Below are positions 10,090-22,850 of a stretch of 64,000 bases of DNA, in pieces (within the stretch, counting starts at the first letter, position 1; each line of letters begins with the position of its first letter). The stretch is taken from NCBI GenBank assembly GCA_020631735.1, contig CM036160.1, positions 2,340,407 through 2,404,406 of the forward strand. The letters run 5' to 3'. The stretch is from Saccharum officinarum (Eukaryota; Streptophyta; Magnoliopsida; Poales; Poaceae). The position numbers were made by a program, and so were the translations under genes. The notes below the pieces were generated by a model. It worked only from the letters and a program-made list of their open reading frames with translations, did no database searches and was not told the origin of the DNA.

Positions 10090-11710
10090 GCTGAACCTAC
10101 TGTTTTATAAATTAATCTTGAGTACTTTTAATTGTTTACTGCATTAAGTTATAGGAGTTATATGAAAACACTTGTTGCATTATACCTGTCCTTGTCCAGA
10201 TATCGTACTTAATCCTATTTTAGGTTTAGGCACGTGTCAATGCTTAGCCCTGCTTAGTACGGTAGAAGTCGGGTGATTTCCGGTCATCCGCGAGATGTAG
10301 GAAGGAGTCACGAGTGGCTTTATGGCTATCGTGGATGGAACCATGCTTAAAAGTGAACTTGAGACCGGGCGGGAGTTCGATAGTACAGCCGCAAGACACT
10401 TCACGTCTTGGGTGTGGAGCTATGCCCGTCTAAGTCGTTTAAGGACCGATTCGCTGTACGTCCTTGAGTCATGTTGAACGCAGTCTAACACTTAGTTGGC
10501 CGGATAAGTCGTTCCGACCGCGAAGTCGAGTAGTATGGTTCAGGCCGGGAATCGAATGGTAGGTTGCATCTTGGAGGAGAGAAAGGATGTGCTTGGGACA
10601 TTGGCGTGAGACCAAGGGGGGGTTAAAGTCCCTATCACCTGGCAGAGTGTCGCCCTTGGGGACGCGACATTATTCGGGCCCGCGATTCCTGAACTGTACA
10701 AAAGATGACCTGAGCAGCCTTCGCCAGGCGTGACTCGGTGAGTGTTAGAAATACCCCTCCAGCTGGATAGGAATTCGATTCGAATCGCCGTCGCTCCCGG
10801 TTAGTGAGCACTTGACTTGAGCAGCGGCAACGTAGAACTCATTAAATGAACTGGTGGTTAAGGGAATGATACAATGTTGCCATAATGATATACCTGCTAT
10901 GGATATAATAATCATGTTGTTTGATTATAATCAAGTGTATGTTTAGTACAGGCGCTAAGATAGATGACAGGTAAATGCTAAAAATAACTGCTAGTACAGG
11001 TTATAAGAGTTCAACTACTTATGCCTTTATGCAAAATGTGATGTCAGCTAGCCTCTTGTGTAAGCCTTGCATAATCCTTGGTGTCACTTTATTTCTGGTT
11101 TTCGTCGGGTAAGTCTAGCTGAGTACATTCCCGTACTCAGGGTTTATTCCCTCCTGTTGCAGATGACATGCTTTACCAGGGATTCTGCAAGACGTGTCTC
11201 CACCCTGCGGGTGACGATGACTAGATCACAAGGGCGTGATCGTCTTTATGTACTTCCCTCATGCTTTTGCGGGTTGTCGATCATCCAGACTGGCAGTATT
11301 TAATTAACTAGTGTGTGTGTTATGCTTCCGCTACTTTCAAACTTGGTTTGTAATAATTGCTACTCCGTTTGTGTAAACTTATTTCAGCACTATTTGTGAA
11401 ATGTAACGTATGATGTTGTATGTTGAATGATGCGATCCTGGTTGTAAGCAGTTGGTTTGAAATCCTTCGTGATTTCGATTGACTACCGGGATTATATGGG
11501 CTCAAGTTCGAAAATTTGAGCGCTTCGGTGCTTGTTTTTGTACTTGTGCTCTTATAATTTGGTCGGTTCTGTTACAAGCACAGTCCACGATTGTGTGTTT
11601 AGATTTCTCTATTTGTTCCATGATATGTTTATTGATTTGTTCACTAGTCCATCAACTCGTGCTCTCACATGGGTTAGAATTTTAGGAGATAGTATTATGT
11701 GTGGTTTAGT

Positions 11711-11853
11711 TATTCATCTTTTTTAAATTATAAGACGTTTTGGCTTGTAGATATATTGTTTTTACTATGTATCTAGACAGTATATCTGAGTGTATATCAA
11801 AAACTATGTATTTTGAAAACTCAGAACATCTTATAATTTAGAATGAATGGAGT
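11711..11853. mobile_element. MITE, Stowaway-like
   Basis: Imperfect terminal inverted repeats: AAATTATAAGACGTTTTGG on the left and, reversed, AAATTATAAGATGTTCTGAG on the right, ending in the grass-typical GAATGGAGTA. AT-rich, about 140 bp, non-coding. Left boundary approximate. Confidence 0.65.
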
Positions 11854-14830
11854 ATATCTGACTGAAAGAATTACATATATTAAATTATATGTTCTTTCTC
11901 TTTATTTATTTTCTGACATAATAGATACTGTGTAGTCTATATCTAGTTATCATAAACTTATTAATTACTATTTTTCAAGAAAATAATCTATATATATTTT
12001 TTATCCATACTCATATTGTTCCTTTGCATGACACCTCTATATATTTTAAATATGCAACTACTTTAAAAACTTTATAATTAATCACGGTGGCTCTTGCTGC
12101 ATCATATCTTATGAAGTCATTTGATTTTTCCAATTTTATTTTTATTGACGGCTACGAATTTTTTTCTCTCTCCTCAAGTTAAGTTGAAACTCTTATACTT
12201 ATTATATCTTTCATTAACTCTCCTTTTTACACTTTTTTAAAATAAAGATTTTAGGTCATAGAGTATATTCTTAAGTACTACAATAGCATAAGCCATTATG
12301 AGAAACATACACCATATCGTTTAAGATAAGTCATACAGCTTGACGTGAGATCTCACGGACAGGTTTAGTTGTGCTAACCTCTAGAGAATTTTAATAAATA
12401 AACCTTATAATGGTGAACTTTTTGCTCTAAAGTATGCTTAAACGGCCAGGAAAATATAGCCACCAGTAGTCTCCCACACTTCTCAAGATGATTGAATTTT
12501 TCTATATGGAATTATATTTGCAATTATGGTTATACTATCAATATAAACATGTCAAATATTTTAGTTAAAATACATAAATATATCCCAAGTAACAATCTAT
12601 ATAAATTATATGTTATGCTCATATGGTTTTAAATAATTTGTTAGTATCATTAGTTTATGAGTGGTTAAGAAAATACTTTTTTGTGATGAATCAAAACATA
12701 TGTATTTTATTGCTCATGCATATTGGCCCGACACGTATATTTGCTATATTAATATTGATGGAGGTGGGGTAATATACAAACATATATATGCTCTATTCGT
12801 TATCTAAAAAACATTTGTAGTAGGAGATGTTGATAATTTAGATCTAGATCTGAGGGGGTATTTATTTTTTCTAATAATGAGATGAAAATTGAGTTATGTA
12901 AATTATTGATCATAATAAGAGGATTCAGTACTTAAATGCAAGTTTAGGTCTACTTTAGATCATGTTTCTTAACGACATATGTGGGTAATAAAAATTAGAG
13001 TCATGAGTTAGTTTATATGGTTTTACACAATAGCATGAGTGAATAATTATTTAGAAAATAGAATATATCCAATAGATATTATTATTACCAATGGTGATTA
13101 GGTTATTCCTAATTGACAGTAAGATATTTCTGATTTTTATGAGAATTTCTATGATCTATCTTTTATTTTTCTATCAATTCATGTGATAATTAACATCCAG
13201 GCTCCAATGGGGACCTCTAGTTAGAATTTCTAGTATTTGCCTTTTTTCTAGTGTGATATGCGTATTTAGTTGAAATCTAGTGTTAAGATATATAAATTCT
13301 TTATACAATCCTTTTTGTGACTTCGTAAATCTATAGTTTATCTTTTAAAATTTAATGAAGTTATTGTTGCAATTTTTCACATATTAATTAGAAATTCTTT
13401 TATGAAACAAAATGTTAATTAGAAAGTCTAGTATTCTTTATCTTTTATTCTAAAATTATTTTTTATTAAAAAGACTCTAGGTCCTAGTAGTATTGTCTGC
13501 CACATAAGTTGAAACTTGACTTGCATCCTAGCACTAAAGATGTTGAACTTGTTATACCATAGGATTATATGTTTGTAGTATTATTTATATATCATAGAGC
13601 GCATAAAATTAAATTAATAATATTGATATGATATAAGTTTCATTAAAAATGTACAAACTTATTTAAAATAATAAATTATTACATTTATTATTAGGGAGAA
13701 TTAATATAAAGTGTTCTTCCTACGTGGTTTATTAAGTGAACATTTTTCCATGTGTTCATAAGTTGTTAAAATAAATATTTATCCTAATGTATACATGTTT
13801 ATTTGATATACATGGTGGAATATAGCATTATAGTTATTTTATTTCGTAATTATTAAATTCTACAATTTAGAAATATATATGTATCGTATTTTATGGAAAT
13901 TGATTTTTTTGTAATAATATATATTACTATTTATGTGTAGATTTTAGACTTTTTGTTTATTTTTTTATAAAGGCTAAGGTACATACGAATATAAAGATAA
14001 TAGCTTATATTATCTTTCAGAACGACATATCTTGATAGGTTAAATGCAAACTTAGAATACTACTTTACATTATATTTCATAATTATAAAGTTGGATAATT
14101 TATAAAATCATTAGGAGCTATTTTATATTATCTTTCATAATGGTAGATGTGAGTAATGTAGATACAAAGTAGATGATTATTTAAAATTATCTTCCACAAT
14201 AACAAAGTTGGGTAATTTAGACGCAATGTTAGGGGGTTATTTTAAATTATTTTTGATAATGACCAAGGTGGGTAAATTAGATGCAAATTTAGGGGGTTAT
14301 TTTGAATTACCTTTGTAATGGCAGAGGTGGATAATTTACATGCAAAATTAGGGGGTTACTTTATATCTTTTATAATGGCAGTGGTGGGTAATTTTTTAAT
14401 AAATTATAATAGATCTAATGGCTACTATCGATGATGATGATTAGAGTCTACCAAACCAAAGGCTAGATGTTTTTTATTATTGTGAGAATTTCTAGGATTT
14501 ATCTTTTTTCCTAGCACGTTTGGTGAGAATTAACGTGGTGCCTCCTTTGGGGCCTAATAGTAAGATTCTTATAAAATGTAATTTTTAAAATGTTCTATGG
14601 ATTTCATTATTTTTAATGTGCAAATGTTTTGTTTCTCCTGTACAAAATTTTGTTTCTAAAAGGTATTTTTTGCTAAGATTATTTACTTTTGTAATTTTTA
14701 AAATTTTCTATGAATTTCATTATTTTTATTGCTCAAATGTTTTGTTTCACCTGTATAAAACTTTGTTCCAGTTGAATAATTGTTGTTAAGCACTCTAGGG
14801 GTATGCACTTTTGTTCCACAATTAAGTCAG
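11854..14830. other. AT-rich intergenic DNA with diverged duplicated segments
   Basis: No gene. The block around 12740-13260 resembles 14040-14575: both have copies of a GGGGGTTATTTT / GGTAATTTAGATGCAAA repeat, then a segment reading GAGAATTTCTA(T/G)GAT(C/T)TATC followed by a diverged GC-richer stretch. This implies an old duplication spaced about 1.3 kb. Confidence 0.5.
13990..14400 (+). repeat. Degenerate 60-bp tandem array, about 6-7 copies
   Basis: The units run in step with a 60-bp period. Core elements TTAGGGGGTTATTTT, ATAATGGCAGAGGTGGGTAA and TTAGATGCAAA recur at about 14040, 14101, 14161, 14221, 14281 and 14341. Copies on the right are better conserved. Confidence 0.7.
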
Positions 14831-14879
14831 TGTGATTCATTATTCCAAATGTACAAACTACAAACTTTTATTTTACATG

Positions 14880-15146
14880 AGTAAATTTTTTGTTGCTCGG
14901 GCTCGGCACCTGCTGCAGGACGAGGTGAACAAGCTCTGCTTCTGGGTTGCGGGCGAGACGGTCGACTGGAGGGACCTGCCGACGGTGGAGATGAAGTTCA
15001 CGGCGGGGACTGGCCTGAAGCTGCCGCCGCAGAATGTGTTCGACCAACGGTTCGTCGACTCCGACGGCCGCCTCCTCTGTCTGCCGTTTCAGACAAGAGC
15101 TGCTGGCGTGAATCAAGGCCACAAGATCGTTCAGGGTTGTATTTGA
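14880..15146 (+). pseudogene. Possible aspartic-protease (A1) fragment
   Basis: A GC-rich island in AT-rich DNA. It encodes CFWVAGETVDWRDLPTVEMK followed by a GLKLPPQNVF segment. The pattern LPxVxxxF-G-xLxLPPxN(V/Y) is typical of the C-terminal lobe of plant pepsin-like proteases. No catalytic DTG/DSG is present and the rest of the gene is absent. It could be a captured fragment carried by a transposon. Weak identification. Confidence 0.3.
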
Positions 15147-15860
15147 TCTCCAAGCCAGGATATTTGGATTTCAACCAGACGCCTGCTAGTGCTACCTGAT
15201 CAGTGTCATTATATTAGTAGTTGCAGTAGATAAAGTTAATAATATAAATTAATCATAGGTTATATTAATGTATGGATTCATTCATACCGATGCACTGTTG
15301 TTTTTGGGTGCATAGAATAGTTTGAGTTGGTCTCAAGTAGAATTGTTTGTTTTTGTGTAATATGAAAATCCTGCCAAAAAGAAGAAAAAAAAGGGTTTGT
15401 TCTGCAGCAAAGTCCTTTCAGCCCAAGCTTCTCTTCAAATGGACTAAGCCTAGCTCATGGGTCCTTCCTCTTCTTAGTCCCGTAACCCTGCCATTGTGTG
15501 GGCCGGCCCATCAAGAAAATTCAGCCATAGACGCATCGCCTCCTGAATCCTTATGAGGGCATCCCTCGTGACACTCTAGGCAACGTGGAACATCATGGCC
15601 CTCATGAACAAGACAACACTGTTTACAAGGGGCCAATGACTTGGACAAAAATACAGCGACTACAGCATGAGGTAAATCTACTCCTTAATGATTGTGAGCA
15701 TGCCTTTATTTAAGAAACCACTTGTCCTTAGGCTTGATGCACAAGTCATAGGATAGGTAGGCTGCTCGGAAGGAGCAAGTTGGTGACGAGACATGTTGAT
15801 GTGCTGATTCTGACTTGTAAGTTCATGATGCCATTCTCGATGGTTCTAGCACAAATGTTA
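15147..15860. other. Intergenic, nothing recognised
   Basis: Mixed composition; short frames only; no repeat ends seen. Confidence 0.5.
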
Positions 15861-15862
15861 TA

Positions 15863-16120
15863 TACTCTCTCCATCCCAGAATAGATGATGTTATGGGATG
15901 TGTGCAGGTTAAACTTTCTCAACTTTGACTAGGTTTGTAGAAAATGTGTGCAACATTTATATCTCCAAACAAGTTTACTATAAAAGTATATTCAACGATC
16001 TATCTAATGATACTAATTATGTATTATAAATATTAATATTCTTTTATATATAATTGGTCAAAGTTTAAAAAACTGACTTCTTGGGAAGCGAGAATGACTT
16101 CTATTTTGGGACAGAGGGAG
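15863..16120. mobile_element. Stowaway-type MITE (intact copy)
   Basis: Begins TACTCTCTCCATCCCAGAAT and ends TTTTGGGACAGAGGGAGTA, flanked by TA. About 258 bp. The same family was interrupted by the hAT element at 46663-60341, and this uninterrupted copy shows what the target looked like. Confidence 0.85.
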
Positions 16121-16122
16121 TA

Positions 16123-17072
16123 TAGATGGAAAGCTTTTGAAGTCAACATTCACATGCAATAGATGGCACGTCCATTGGAGCTTTGTGCAAAGAGTTATGC
16201 ATATTTTGGTGAAATTAGCTCTAGGGCCACGAGTTTTGGGCTAGGCCAAGTTGAAGGGACACCAGGCCTAACTAGGAGGGATGTTCCTAGTATAAATAAC
16301 ACTTGCACACTTATTGGAAACCCTAACCATATCAGAAAAATAGAGAAGTGAAGTGCTCTTGTCCGTAGGGTTATATCTTTGAGGATTGACAGTTTTCTCT
16401 TCCACTTGTTCTGGTGTATATTTGCAAGGGCTTCTGTCTCTACCTTCGTGTGTGGTTCAAGTACACATTGATCCACTGCGTGCTTGGACGAAATCTTTTT
16501 TTTATCACAGGTGGCTTCCCAGAGTAGTTGTTGGTGCCATCGGTTTGTCAGGTTACACGGATTAAGTTATCCTCCTTGAACCTACGATAAGAAGATTGAG
16601 CAAGCGCCCGCATTACCTCTCCTCTCTATCTCCTTTGTACACTGCAGCTAGGCCCCACAAGCACAGCTCCTGTTATTCTTTTCCCCAATCGCAGCAGCCA
16701 ACAGGAGTTCGAATCGGCTTCGATCCGTGCTCCTTGCATGCACTCTCTCTCTCTCTACGGGGGGTGAGTTTGGTAATGTTTTTCTTCCTGGTTCTTTAAC
16801 TTCATTTCTTGATTTTATGATATAGTGATTTTGGTGAGACGAAAGCAAGGTAGGGAGCAAGGTGAGAAATAGGTGAGAAATGATTGTGTAGTGATTCTAT
16901 TGGTGATGGAATAGGGAGCTGTGGAGACTAAAGAGCAGGGGGTTTTAACTCCTATCCCATAGTATAAATAAATGAGCTCTGATCTCCACCAGAATCACTG
17001 CATCAGAAAATCTGGATTTGTGTGCACTACACTAATATAGGGAGTTAGGATGCAGAGGTGGTGAGCTGAAAA
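16123..17072. other. Intergenic, nothing recognised
   Basis: Contains short CT microsatellite-like runs near 16742-16757. No credible coding sequence. Confidence 0.5.
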
Positions 17073-17075
17073 TTA

Positions 17076-17515
17076 GACTACCCGCGGTGGGTACTCTAAA
17101 ACGATACTCTAAAGCTTTAGAGTATGAATATAGAGTAAAAACTGCTGCACTGGGTACTCTAAAACGATACTCTATCATTTCTCTCACTCTATATTTAGAG
17201 TGGTACTGTGCTTACTCTATACTCTATAGTGGCGGGCCCCACTAGCTAAACAAAGGAAAAAATATTATAACTCACAAACCAAAAATCCAAATTAAATTTC
17301 GATTTCACCATTAAATTCGTCTCAATAAATCCTTCAAAACTATATCACACATGGATATATTTAGATAAAATGACAAGTGGATCCCACAATGGATAGAGTG
17401 AATAGAGGATGATATAGAGGATGGATGGGTGCAGGAGAATTAAGTATAGAAGAGAGAATCTTGCTGACTAGGACGTATAGAGGATGAATATAGAGGTCCA
17501 TGAGTGTGGGTAGTC
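17076..17515. mobile_element. PIF/Harbinger-type non-autonomous element, 440 bp
   Basis: Terminal inverted repeats start GACTACCC on both ends. Flanked by a TTA duplication (17073-17075 and 17516-17518), the signature of Harbinger insertions. Internal ACTCTAAAACGATACTCTA motifs repeat near both ends. No transposase. Confidence 0.8.
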
Positions 17516-17882
17516 TTAGTTTCCATATGGATTTGTGTGGGCCCTATGTATATTGCTGTTGACGAAAGAATTATCCACGCTGCAGAGCTTTGGATTCCCC
17601 TCCGTGCTCCTTGTCGTTGTGCATGCCAGCTTCCTTGCATTGGAAGTTGGAACTGGTCTCCGATCCTCGACGTTGCCGTCCGTATGTAATATAATGGTGG
17701 ATCCGAGCTCATTCTCATGCAATAATAATCCATCATGACAACACAAGCCTGATCAGCCCTGAGCGGGCCGGATTCCAGTCCATCTCTGATCCCACCACGT
17801 TCATAGAAAGCTTGAAGAAGCTTCACTGGTGCCTGCGCCCAAACGACGTCACAGTGGAGAACAGCCTCGCCAGCGGCCACGC

Positions 17883-18656
17883 ATGGCTGGTCGTCGTGGT
17901 TGGCGCCGCCGTCACGGTGTCCCCACCACGCTCGTGCTCCTCACCGTCGTCATCACCGGCTTGCTTGCTGGGTGCGCTACTGCTGAGGAGCTGTATACTC
18001 CGGTGAGGACATTCTGCCCGGCAAGAGGCGGCAACTTCAGCGCCGGCACCATGTTCCAGGTGAACAGAGACGGTCTCCTCCACAGTCTCAGCACCGCCGG
18101 CTCCGCCACAAACACCGGGTTCCTCAACACCACCTTCGGCGAGCCGAACGACCAGGTCTTCGGAGTCATCATGTGCTTCGCCGACACCGCCTGGGCCGAC
18201 TGCAAGAAATGCCTGGACAGGGCACCTTCCTACGTGAGCACGGCGTGTCCGAGTCGCCGCACCGGGGCGCTCCTGTACAGAGAGTGCCTTCTCCGCTACT
18301 CCGACGAGTACTTTGCCTCCATATATACTGACCAATTTGAACTAGGGTGGTGGGAATCCTCCTTCGGCGTATTTGTCGATGACATGGCGAGCATGAACAG
18401 TACTCGGTGGAAGATGATGAAAAGGCTCATGGCCGAAGCCGCCACAGCACCATTTCGATACGCCTTGGACAACAACGAAAGTAAAAAGGACCCGACGACT
18501 GGCGTTGATGTGCACGGGCTCGTGCAGTGCAGGAGGGACCTGACGCCGGGCGACTGCACTTTCTGCCTCCATGCCCTCGTGCGAAGTCTGCTGGATCTGG
18601 AAAAATACGACCAGGAGCCGATCACGCTGATGACGGTGCCAGAGCCACCACCTGAC
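17883..18656 (+). pseudogene. RLK exon 1: signal peptide and two DUF26 (Gnk2-like) domains
   Basis: ATG at 17883 begins MAGRRGW, followed by a hydrophobic signal segment (TTLVLLTVVITGLLAGC). Two C-X8-C-X2-C motifs define DUF26 domains: CFADTAWADCKKC (18172-18210) and CRRDLTPGDCTFC (about 18527-18565). The second domain looks short at its C-terminus. The likely intron donor is GTATGC right after CCACCTGACA (about 18656). The frame happens to run on to a TAA at 18687 inside the LINE junction. Confidence 0.8.
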
Positions 18657-18683
18657 AGTATGCTTAATATATCAGTAAATAAC

Positions 18684-21600
18684 TTTTAAGGACAAAGACA
18701 AGAGGATGACACTATGGAGCATGAGAGCCTGGCTCGCAAGCGACGTGCAAGGCGCAAGCGCGAGGTGGATAGTGCACACAAACTACGTCGCAGCACCAGG
18801 CTCATGGCTAAGGAGGAGCCAAATTTCGAACTCCCGGCTGCCAAGGCAGCCCGTGTCCAAACAGCCAAGTTTGACTACTCGGGTGCTTCTCGCCGCCTTT
18901 GCGCTGCTCTAGCCCGTTCTAAACTCCTATCTGATCCTACCTCTCCTTCCAGTGATGATAGTACTCTAGTCGAGATAGCCGCTGCATGTGGTGCCACAGA
19001 TGAGGAGCAGGCGAGCGTTAAGGGTGTGACGGCACTGACCCTATGAATATGACCTTTTTGATCTCCCGTTGGAATGTAAGAGGCTTGGGTGATTGCGTTA
19101 AATCCGGAGACGTCCTTGCTGAACTTCTGTCTGCTAATCCTACAATTGTTCTTCTCCAGGAAACGAAGCTTGCTAATATAACGCATTCCAAACTCCGCAC
19201 CTTCCTTCCCCGTCGCCTTGACTCCTATGATCATGTCCCTGCCGATGGTACCTCAGGTGGTATCCTTACTGCCTGGTCCTCCAATAATTTTTCTTGCCTT
19301 GGCACTCATTCTTCCCCTGCAGTCAACCCTTACTAATCTTTCTTTGTACATCACCAACATCTATGCTCCCACTATGCCCGATCGTCGTCCTGATTTCCTC
19401 AATGAACTTAAATCCCTCTCTCCCCCTCCTAATACCCCTTGGATGCTTGCTGGCGATTTTAACATGATTCGGTACTCCTACGAGAAGAACAACAACAATT
19501 TCCGTATCTCTGAGGCTGAATCCTTCAGTGACTGCATTAACGATCTCTGTCTGATCGAGCTCCCTTTGCTGGACCGATGCTATACCTGGTCTAACCGACG
19601 TGCTACCCCTACTTTGGAAAGGCTAGACCGTGTCTTCATCAACCTTGCTTGGGATGAGATTTTACCTTCCACTATCCTTTCTTCCCTCACCAGACGCATA
19701 TCTGACCATGTGCCCCTGAAGATCGATATCTCTACATCCATCCCTAAGTCCAAGCTCTTCCGCTTTGAAAACTACTGGGTCCAAAATGCTGGCTTCCGTG
19801 ACAAAGCTGCCTCTACTTGGAATTGTCAGACTAACAACAGTGAACCCGCAGCCATAATCACCGCCAAACTAAAAAAAACTCGCTATGCTCTCAAGAACTG
19901 GAGGAAGAATCGCCCCAGCCTGACTCAACAAGAAACAGACTGCAAAATTGTAATTAACTTGATGGATCACATAGAAGAAATACGTCCACTTGCCCCTCCT
20001 GAAGCTAATCTTCGAACCGTCGTTGTCAGCGTCCTCAGCAGGGTGACACGCGCGAAGCTACTAATGTGGAAACAAAGAAGCAAAGTCAGGGCTGCTATTG
20101 AAGGGGATGAAAATACTCGCTTCTTCCACGCGTGTGCTAACCAACGACACCGCGGAAACAAGATCCAAATCATTGAGCACGACGGGTGCGAGCTACACAA
20201 CCACGATCAAAAGGCAGCTGTCCTTCACGCCTTCTATCTGAACCTCCTTGGATCACCGAGTGCAACTAGTTGGGACTTTCATCTAGAAGATCTTTACCCA
20301 GAGGGTGCCCTAGCCCTCGGTCACCTGGATGTTGTTTTTGACCCAGATGAAATTCACCTAGCCTACAGACATATGCACTCGAACGCCAGCCCGGGGCCGG
20401 ACAGGTTTGGTCCTTTATTCTTCAAAACTATGTGGGCTACCACTTCACCAGACTTGTTCTCGCTTTTTGGTGCTTTCCATTCCCATTCTGCTGATATGGA
20501 GCGGCTGAATCGATCATTCCTTGTGCTCCTCCCAAAGAAAGAAGACGCTCGGAAGCCCGAGGACCTCCGGCCTATTGCCCTCCAAAACTCCACTGTCAAG
20601 GGCATCTCCAAGGTTCTCACCAACCGCCTTCAACCTCACATTCCTTCTTTGATCGGGACAGACCAATCAGGCTTTGTGTTGGGCAGATGTATCTCTGATA
20701 GTTTTGTATATGCGGCTGAACTGCTCAATTGCTGCCATCAACGAAGCGCTCCCACTATTGTTTTGAAATTAGATTTCCATAAAGCGTTCGACTGTGTGGC
20801 TTGGGACAGCCTGGACCACATCCTGCGATGTCGTGGATTCTCTGACAAATGGTGCACCTGGGTTGCTAAACTGCTACAGACTGGTAAAACTGTTGTGCTG
20901 CTCAATGGGGTCTCTGGGAGATGGATCAACTGTCGTAAGGGTTTGAGGCAGGGCGACCCGCTGTCTCCCTATCTATTTATCATCGTTGCTGACATCCTCC
21001 GTCGCTTGCTGCATCACCACCCCCTCGCTGCCTCCATTCGCCACCCGATCACTACGGACCAACCGTGCCCGGTTCTTCAGTATACTGACGACACCCTGAT
21101 TTTCATCAGTTGCTCTCCTGATGCCATCTTAGCCACTAAAAAAATCCTTCAACTGTTTGAACGTGCTACTGGCCTCTCTATTAACTACCACAAAACTACC
21201 TTCCTCCCAATTGCTATTACTGATAACATTGCTGCTGATCTTGCTGCTACCTTTGGCACCACTGTTTCCTCCTTCCCCAGACCTATCTGGGTCTTCCTCT
21301 ATCACCTCACAAAGTTTTATGTGAACGACTGCCTCCCCCTAATCTCCTCCTGTGACAAGTACCTTTCAGGATGGCGTGCCTCCCTTCTTAATAGAGCTGG
21401 GCATCTCACTCTATGCACTACTGTGCTTAGCTCACTCCCCCTCCACTACATGTCTGCTATCAATGTACCGAAAACTGTTATCAAGGCCATTGACCGCCGC
21501 CGTCGTGCTTTCTTCTGGACCGGCGATGATGTGTGCCATGGCTCTAAATGCCTCGTCGCATGAGACAATGTTCAGGCCAGCAAGAACAATGGGGGGCTCG

Positions 21601-22703
21601 GTGTTAAAGACTTAGAGTTACAAAACCGTTGTTTGCTCATGAAGTTTATCGATAAGCTTTTCTCCAACGAACCAGCCAGCTGGAAGGACTGGCTGCTTCG
21701 GGATGCTGCCTCCTTCGACACCCCCTCTGCGGGATCCCATAGCTATCTTTGGAAAATCATTACTGACGAGCTTAACACTTATCGTTCTATTACCTATGTC
21801 AACGTCAGCAGTGGTGCGTCTACTTCTTTTTGGTTCGATCACTAGCTCCCAGACGGACCTCTCTGCTCTACCCATGCTGCTTTGTTCACCCACACCACTA
21901 GGCCTAATGTATCGGTGCAATGTGTTTTTCAAGAAAGGTTTGATTTGCGACTTAGGCCTCGGCTCACTAATGCTGCTAACGACCAGCTAGACAGCCTAAT
22001 ATCTTGCTTGTAGGGAATCAACCTTGGTGATGGTACAGATACAAGATTGCTCAAGCGGAATGGGAAGCCGTACACCGCTCAAGATGCCTATGCAGCGCTT
22101 GATACGTCTGGTGATCCCACTGACCCCCATGGCCAGCGTATATGGGGGACACGGCTGCCCAACAAAGTAAAGGTCTTCGCCTGGCTGTTTTTCAAAGATC
22201 GATTAAGTACGAGAGTCAATCTCCATGCGAACATGTTGTGGACAATGATTAGTGCCAGCGATGCGCCGGGTCAGTTGAGGACCGACACCATGTCTTCTTC
22301 AGGTGTCCAAGTAGCTTGCAGCTATGGAGTGTGACTGCGCTCAGCCATGTCGCCGTACTGTCCGTTGATGATATCTGGGACGCCATCATCCCCCAAGGCC
22401 TAGATGCTTCGGTTTGGCATTTTGTTCTTCTGACCATACTCTGGAGGCTGTGGGATAGCAGAAATGGTGAAGTCTTCCGGAACGATTTCTCTCACCATAG
22501 AGCAGTGTTGTCTCGGGTATGTGATGACCTTGTAACCTGGCGGAAGCGCCTTGCCCCTGAACTTGTAAACAGCCTTGATGGCTGGCGTATTTTCCTACTC
22601 AACTGTAATTCTACAGTTGTAACTCACTCCAGGCAACTGGTGTGGTTTTCGTTTTGGAATGAAGAAGGTGGGGAAGCTCTCCCCCGTTTTAGTTTAAAAA
22701 AAA
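18684..22703 (+). mobile_element. L1-type LINE, 5'-truncated, inserted in the RLK intron
   Basis: Flanked by an 11-bp target duplication CAGTAAATAAC (18673-18683 and 22704-22714) and ending in a poly(A) run (about 22695-22703). 4,020 bp on the same strand as the host gene. It carries the remnant of ORF1 and an ORF2 with endonuclease, reverse transcriptase and a C-terminal zf-RVT-like region. ORF2 has a frameshift and in-frame stops, so it is inactive. Confidence 0.92.
18714..19046 (+). pseudogene. LINE ORF1, C-terminal remnant
   Basis: 110 residues beginning MEHESLARKRRARRKR. It is basic at the N-terminus and ends ASVKGVTALTL, a few bases before the ORF2 start (19046), as expected for an ORF1/ORF2 junction. 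The usual N-terminal zinc-knuckle part is missing. Confidence 0.6.
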
Positions 22704-22728
22704 CAGTAAATAACCTCCCGTTATAATA
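19046..22728 (+). pseudogene. LINE ORF2: endonuclease and reverse transcriptase
   Basis: Begins MTFLISRWNVRGLGD, the plant LINE endonuclease start, with LLQETK carrying the catalytic Glu. A frameshift occurs near 19300-19330. The RT domain has VLKLDFHKAFDCVAWDSL, GLRQGDPLSPYLF and the active site YTDD (21081-21092; usually FADD/YADD). The C-terminal region has RLPNKVKVFAWLFFKDRLST (zf-RVT-like). In-frame stops at about 21561, 21843 and 22012. Reverse transcribes its own RNA at a nicked target when intact. Confidence 0.88.
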
Positions 22729-22850
22729 TTATTATTTTCTCCAAAACTGATCTAAGTTTCTTCTTTTATATATCACCTGAATTAAATTATTTGTAATGAA
22801 AGAAAACGGAAACTGATTTTTTTTAATGCGTGTGTATACTCCATATCAGA

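Larger units (their letters stand above)
680..11576 (+). mobile_element. Ty3/gypsy chromovirus (Tekay-like) with orf0; 5' LTR missing
   Basis: Order seen: leader, orf0 (1078-1692), spacer, gag, protease, reverse transcriptase, RNase H, integrase with C-terminal chromodomain, polypurine tract (about 6738-6749), 3' LTR (6750-11576). The domain order and chromodomain place it among plant chromoviruses; long LTRs suggest the Tekay group. From memory, rice RIRE3/RIRE8-type elements carry a comparable extra ORF before gag; this could not be checked here. Three single-base frameshifts in gag-pol mean it is not autonomous. The 5-bp target copy after the 3' LTR would be 11577-11581; its partner is in the gap. 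Confidence 0.9.
6750..11576 (+). repeat. 3' LTR of the chromovirus, 4,827 bp
   Basis: Begins TGTAACACTTCAAGTGTTTA after the PPT and ends CGGTTCTGTTACA. Both ends align with the solo LTR at 50316-53581, which starts TGTAACACCCCGGGTGTTA and ends AGGTTCTGTGACA. A GC-rich, CpG-rich block (about 7620-8460) corresponds to a GC-rich block in the solo LTR (52470-52720). Open frames in that block are composition effects, not genes. Confidence 0.85.
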
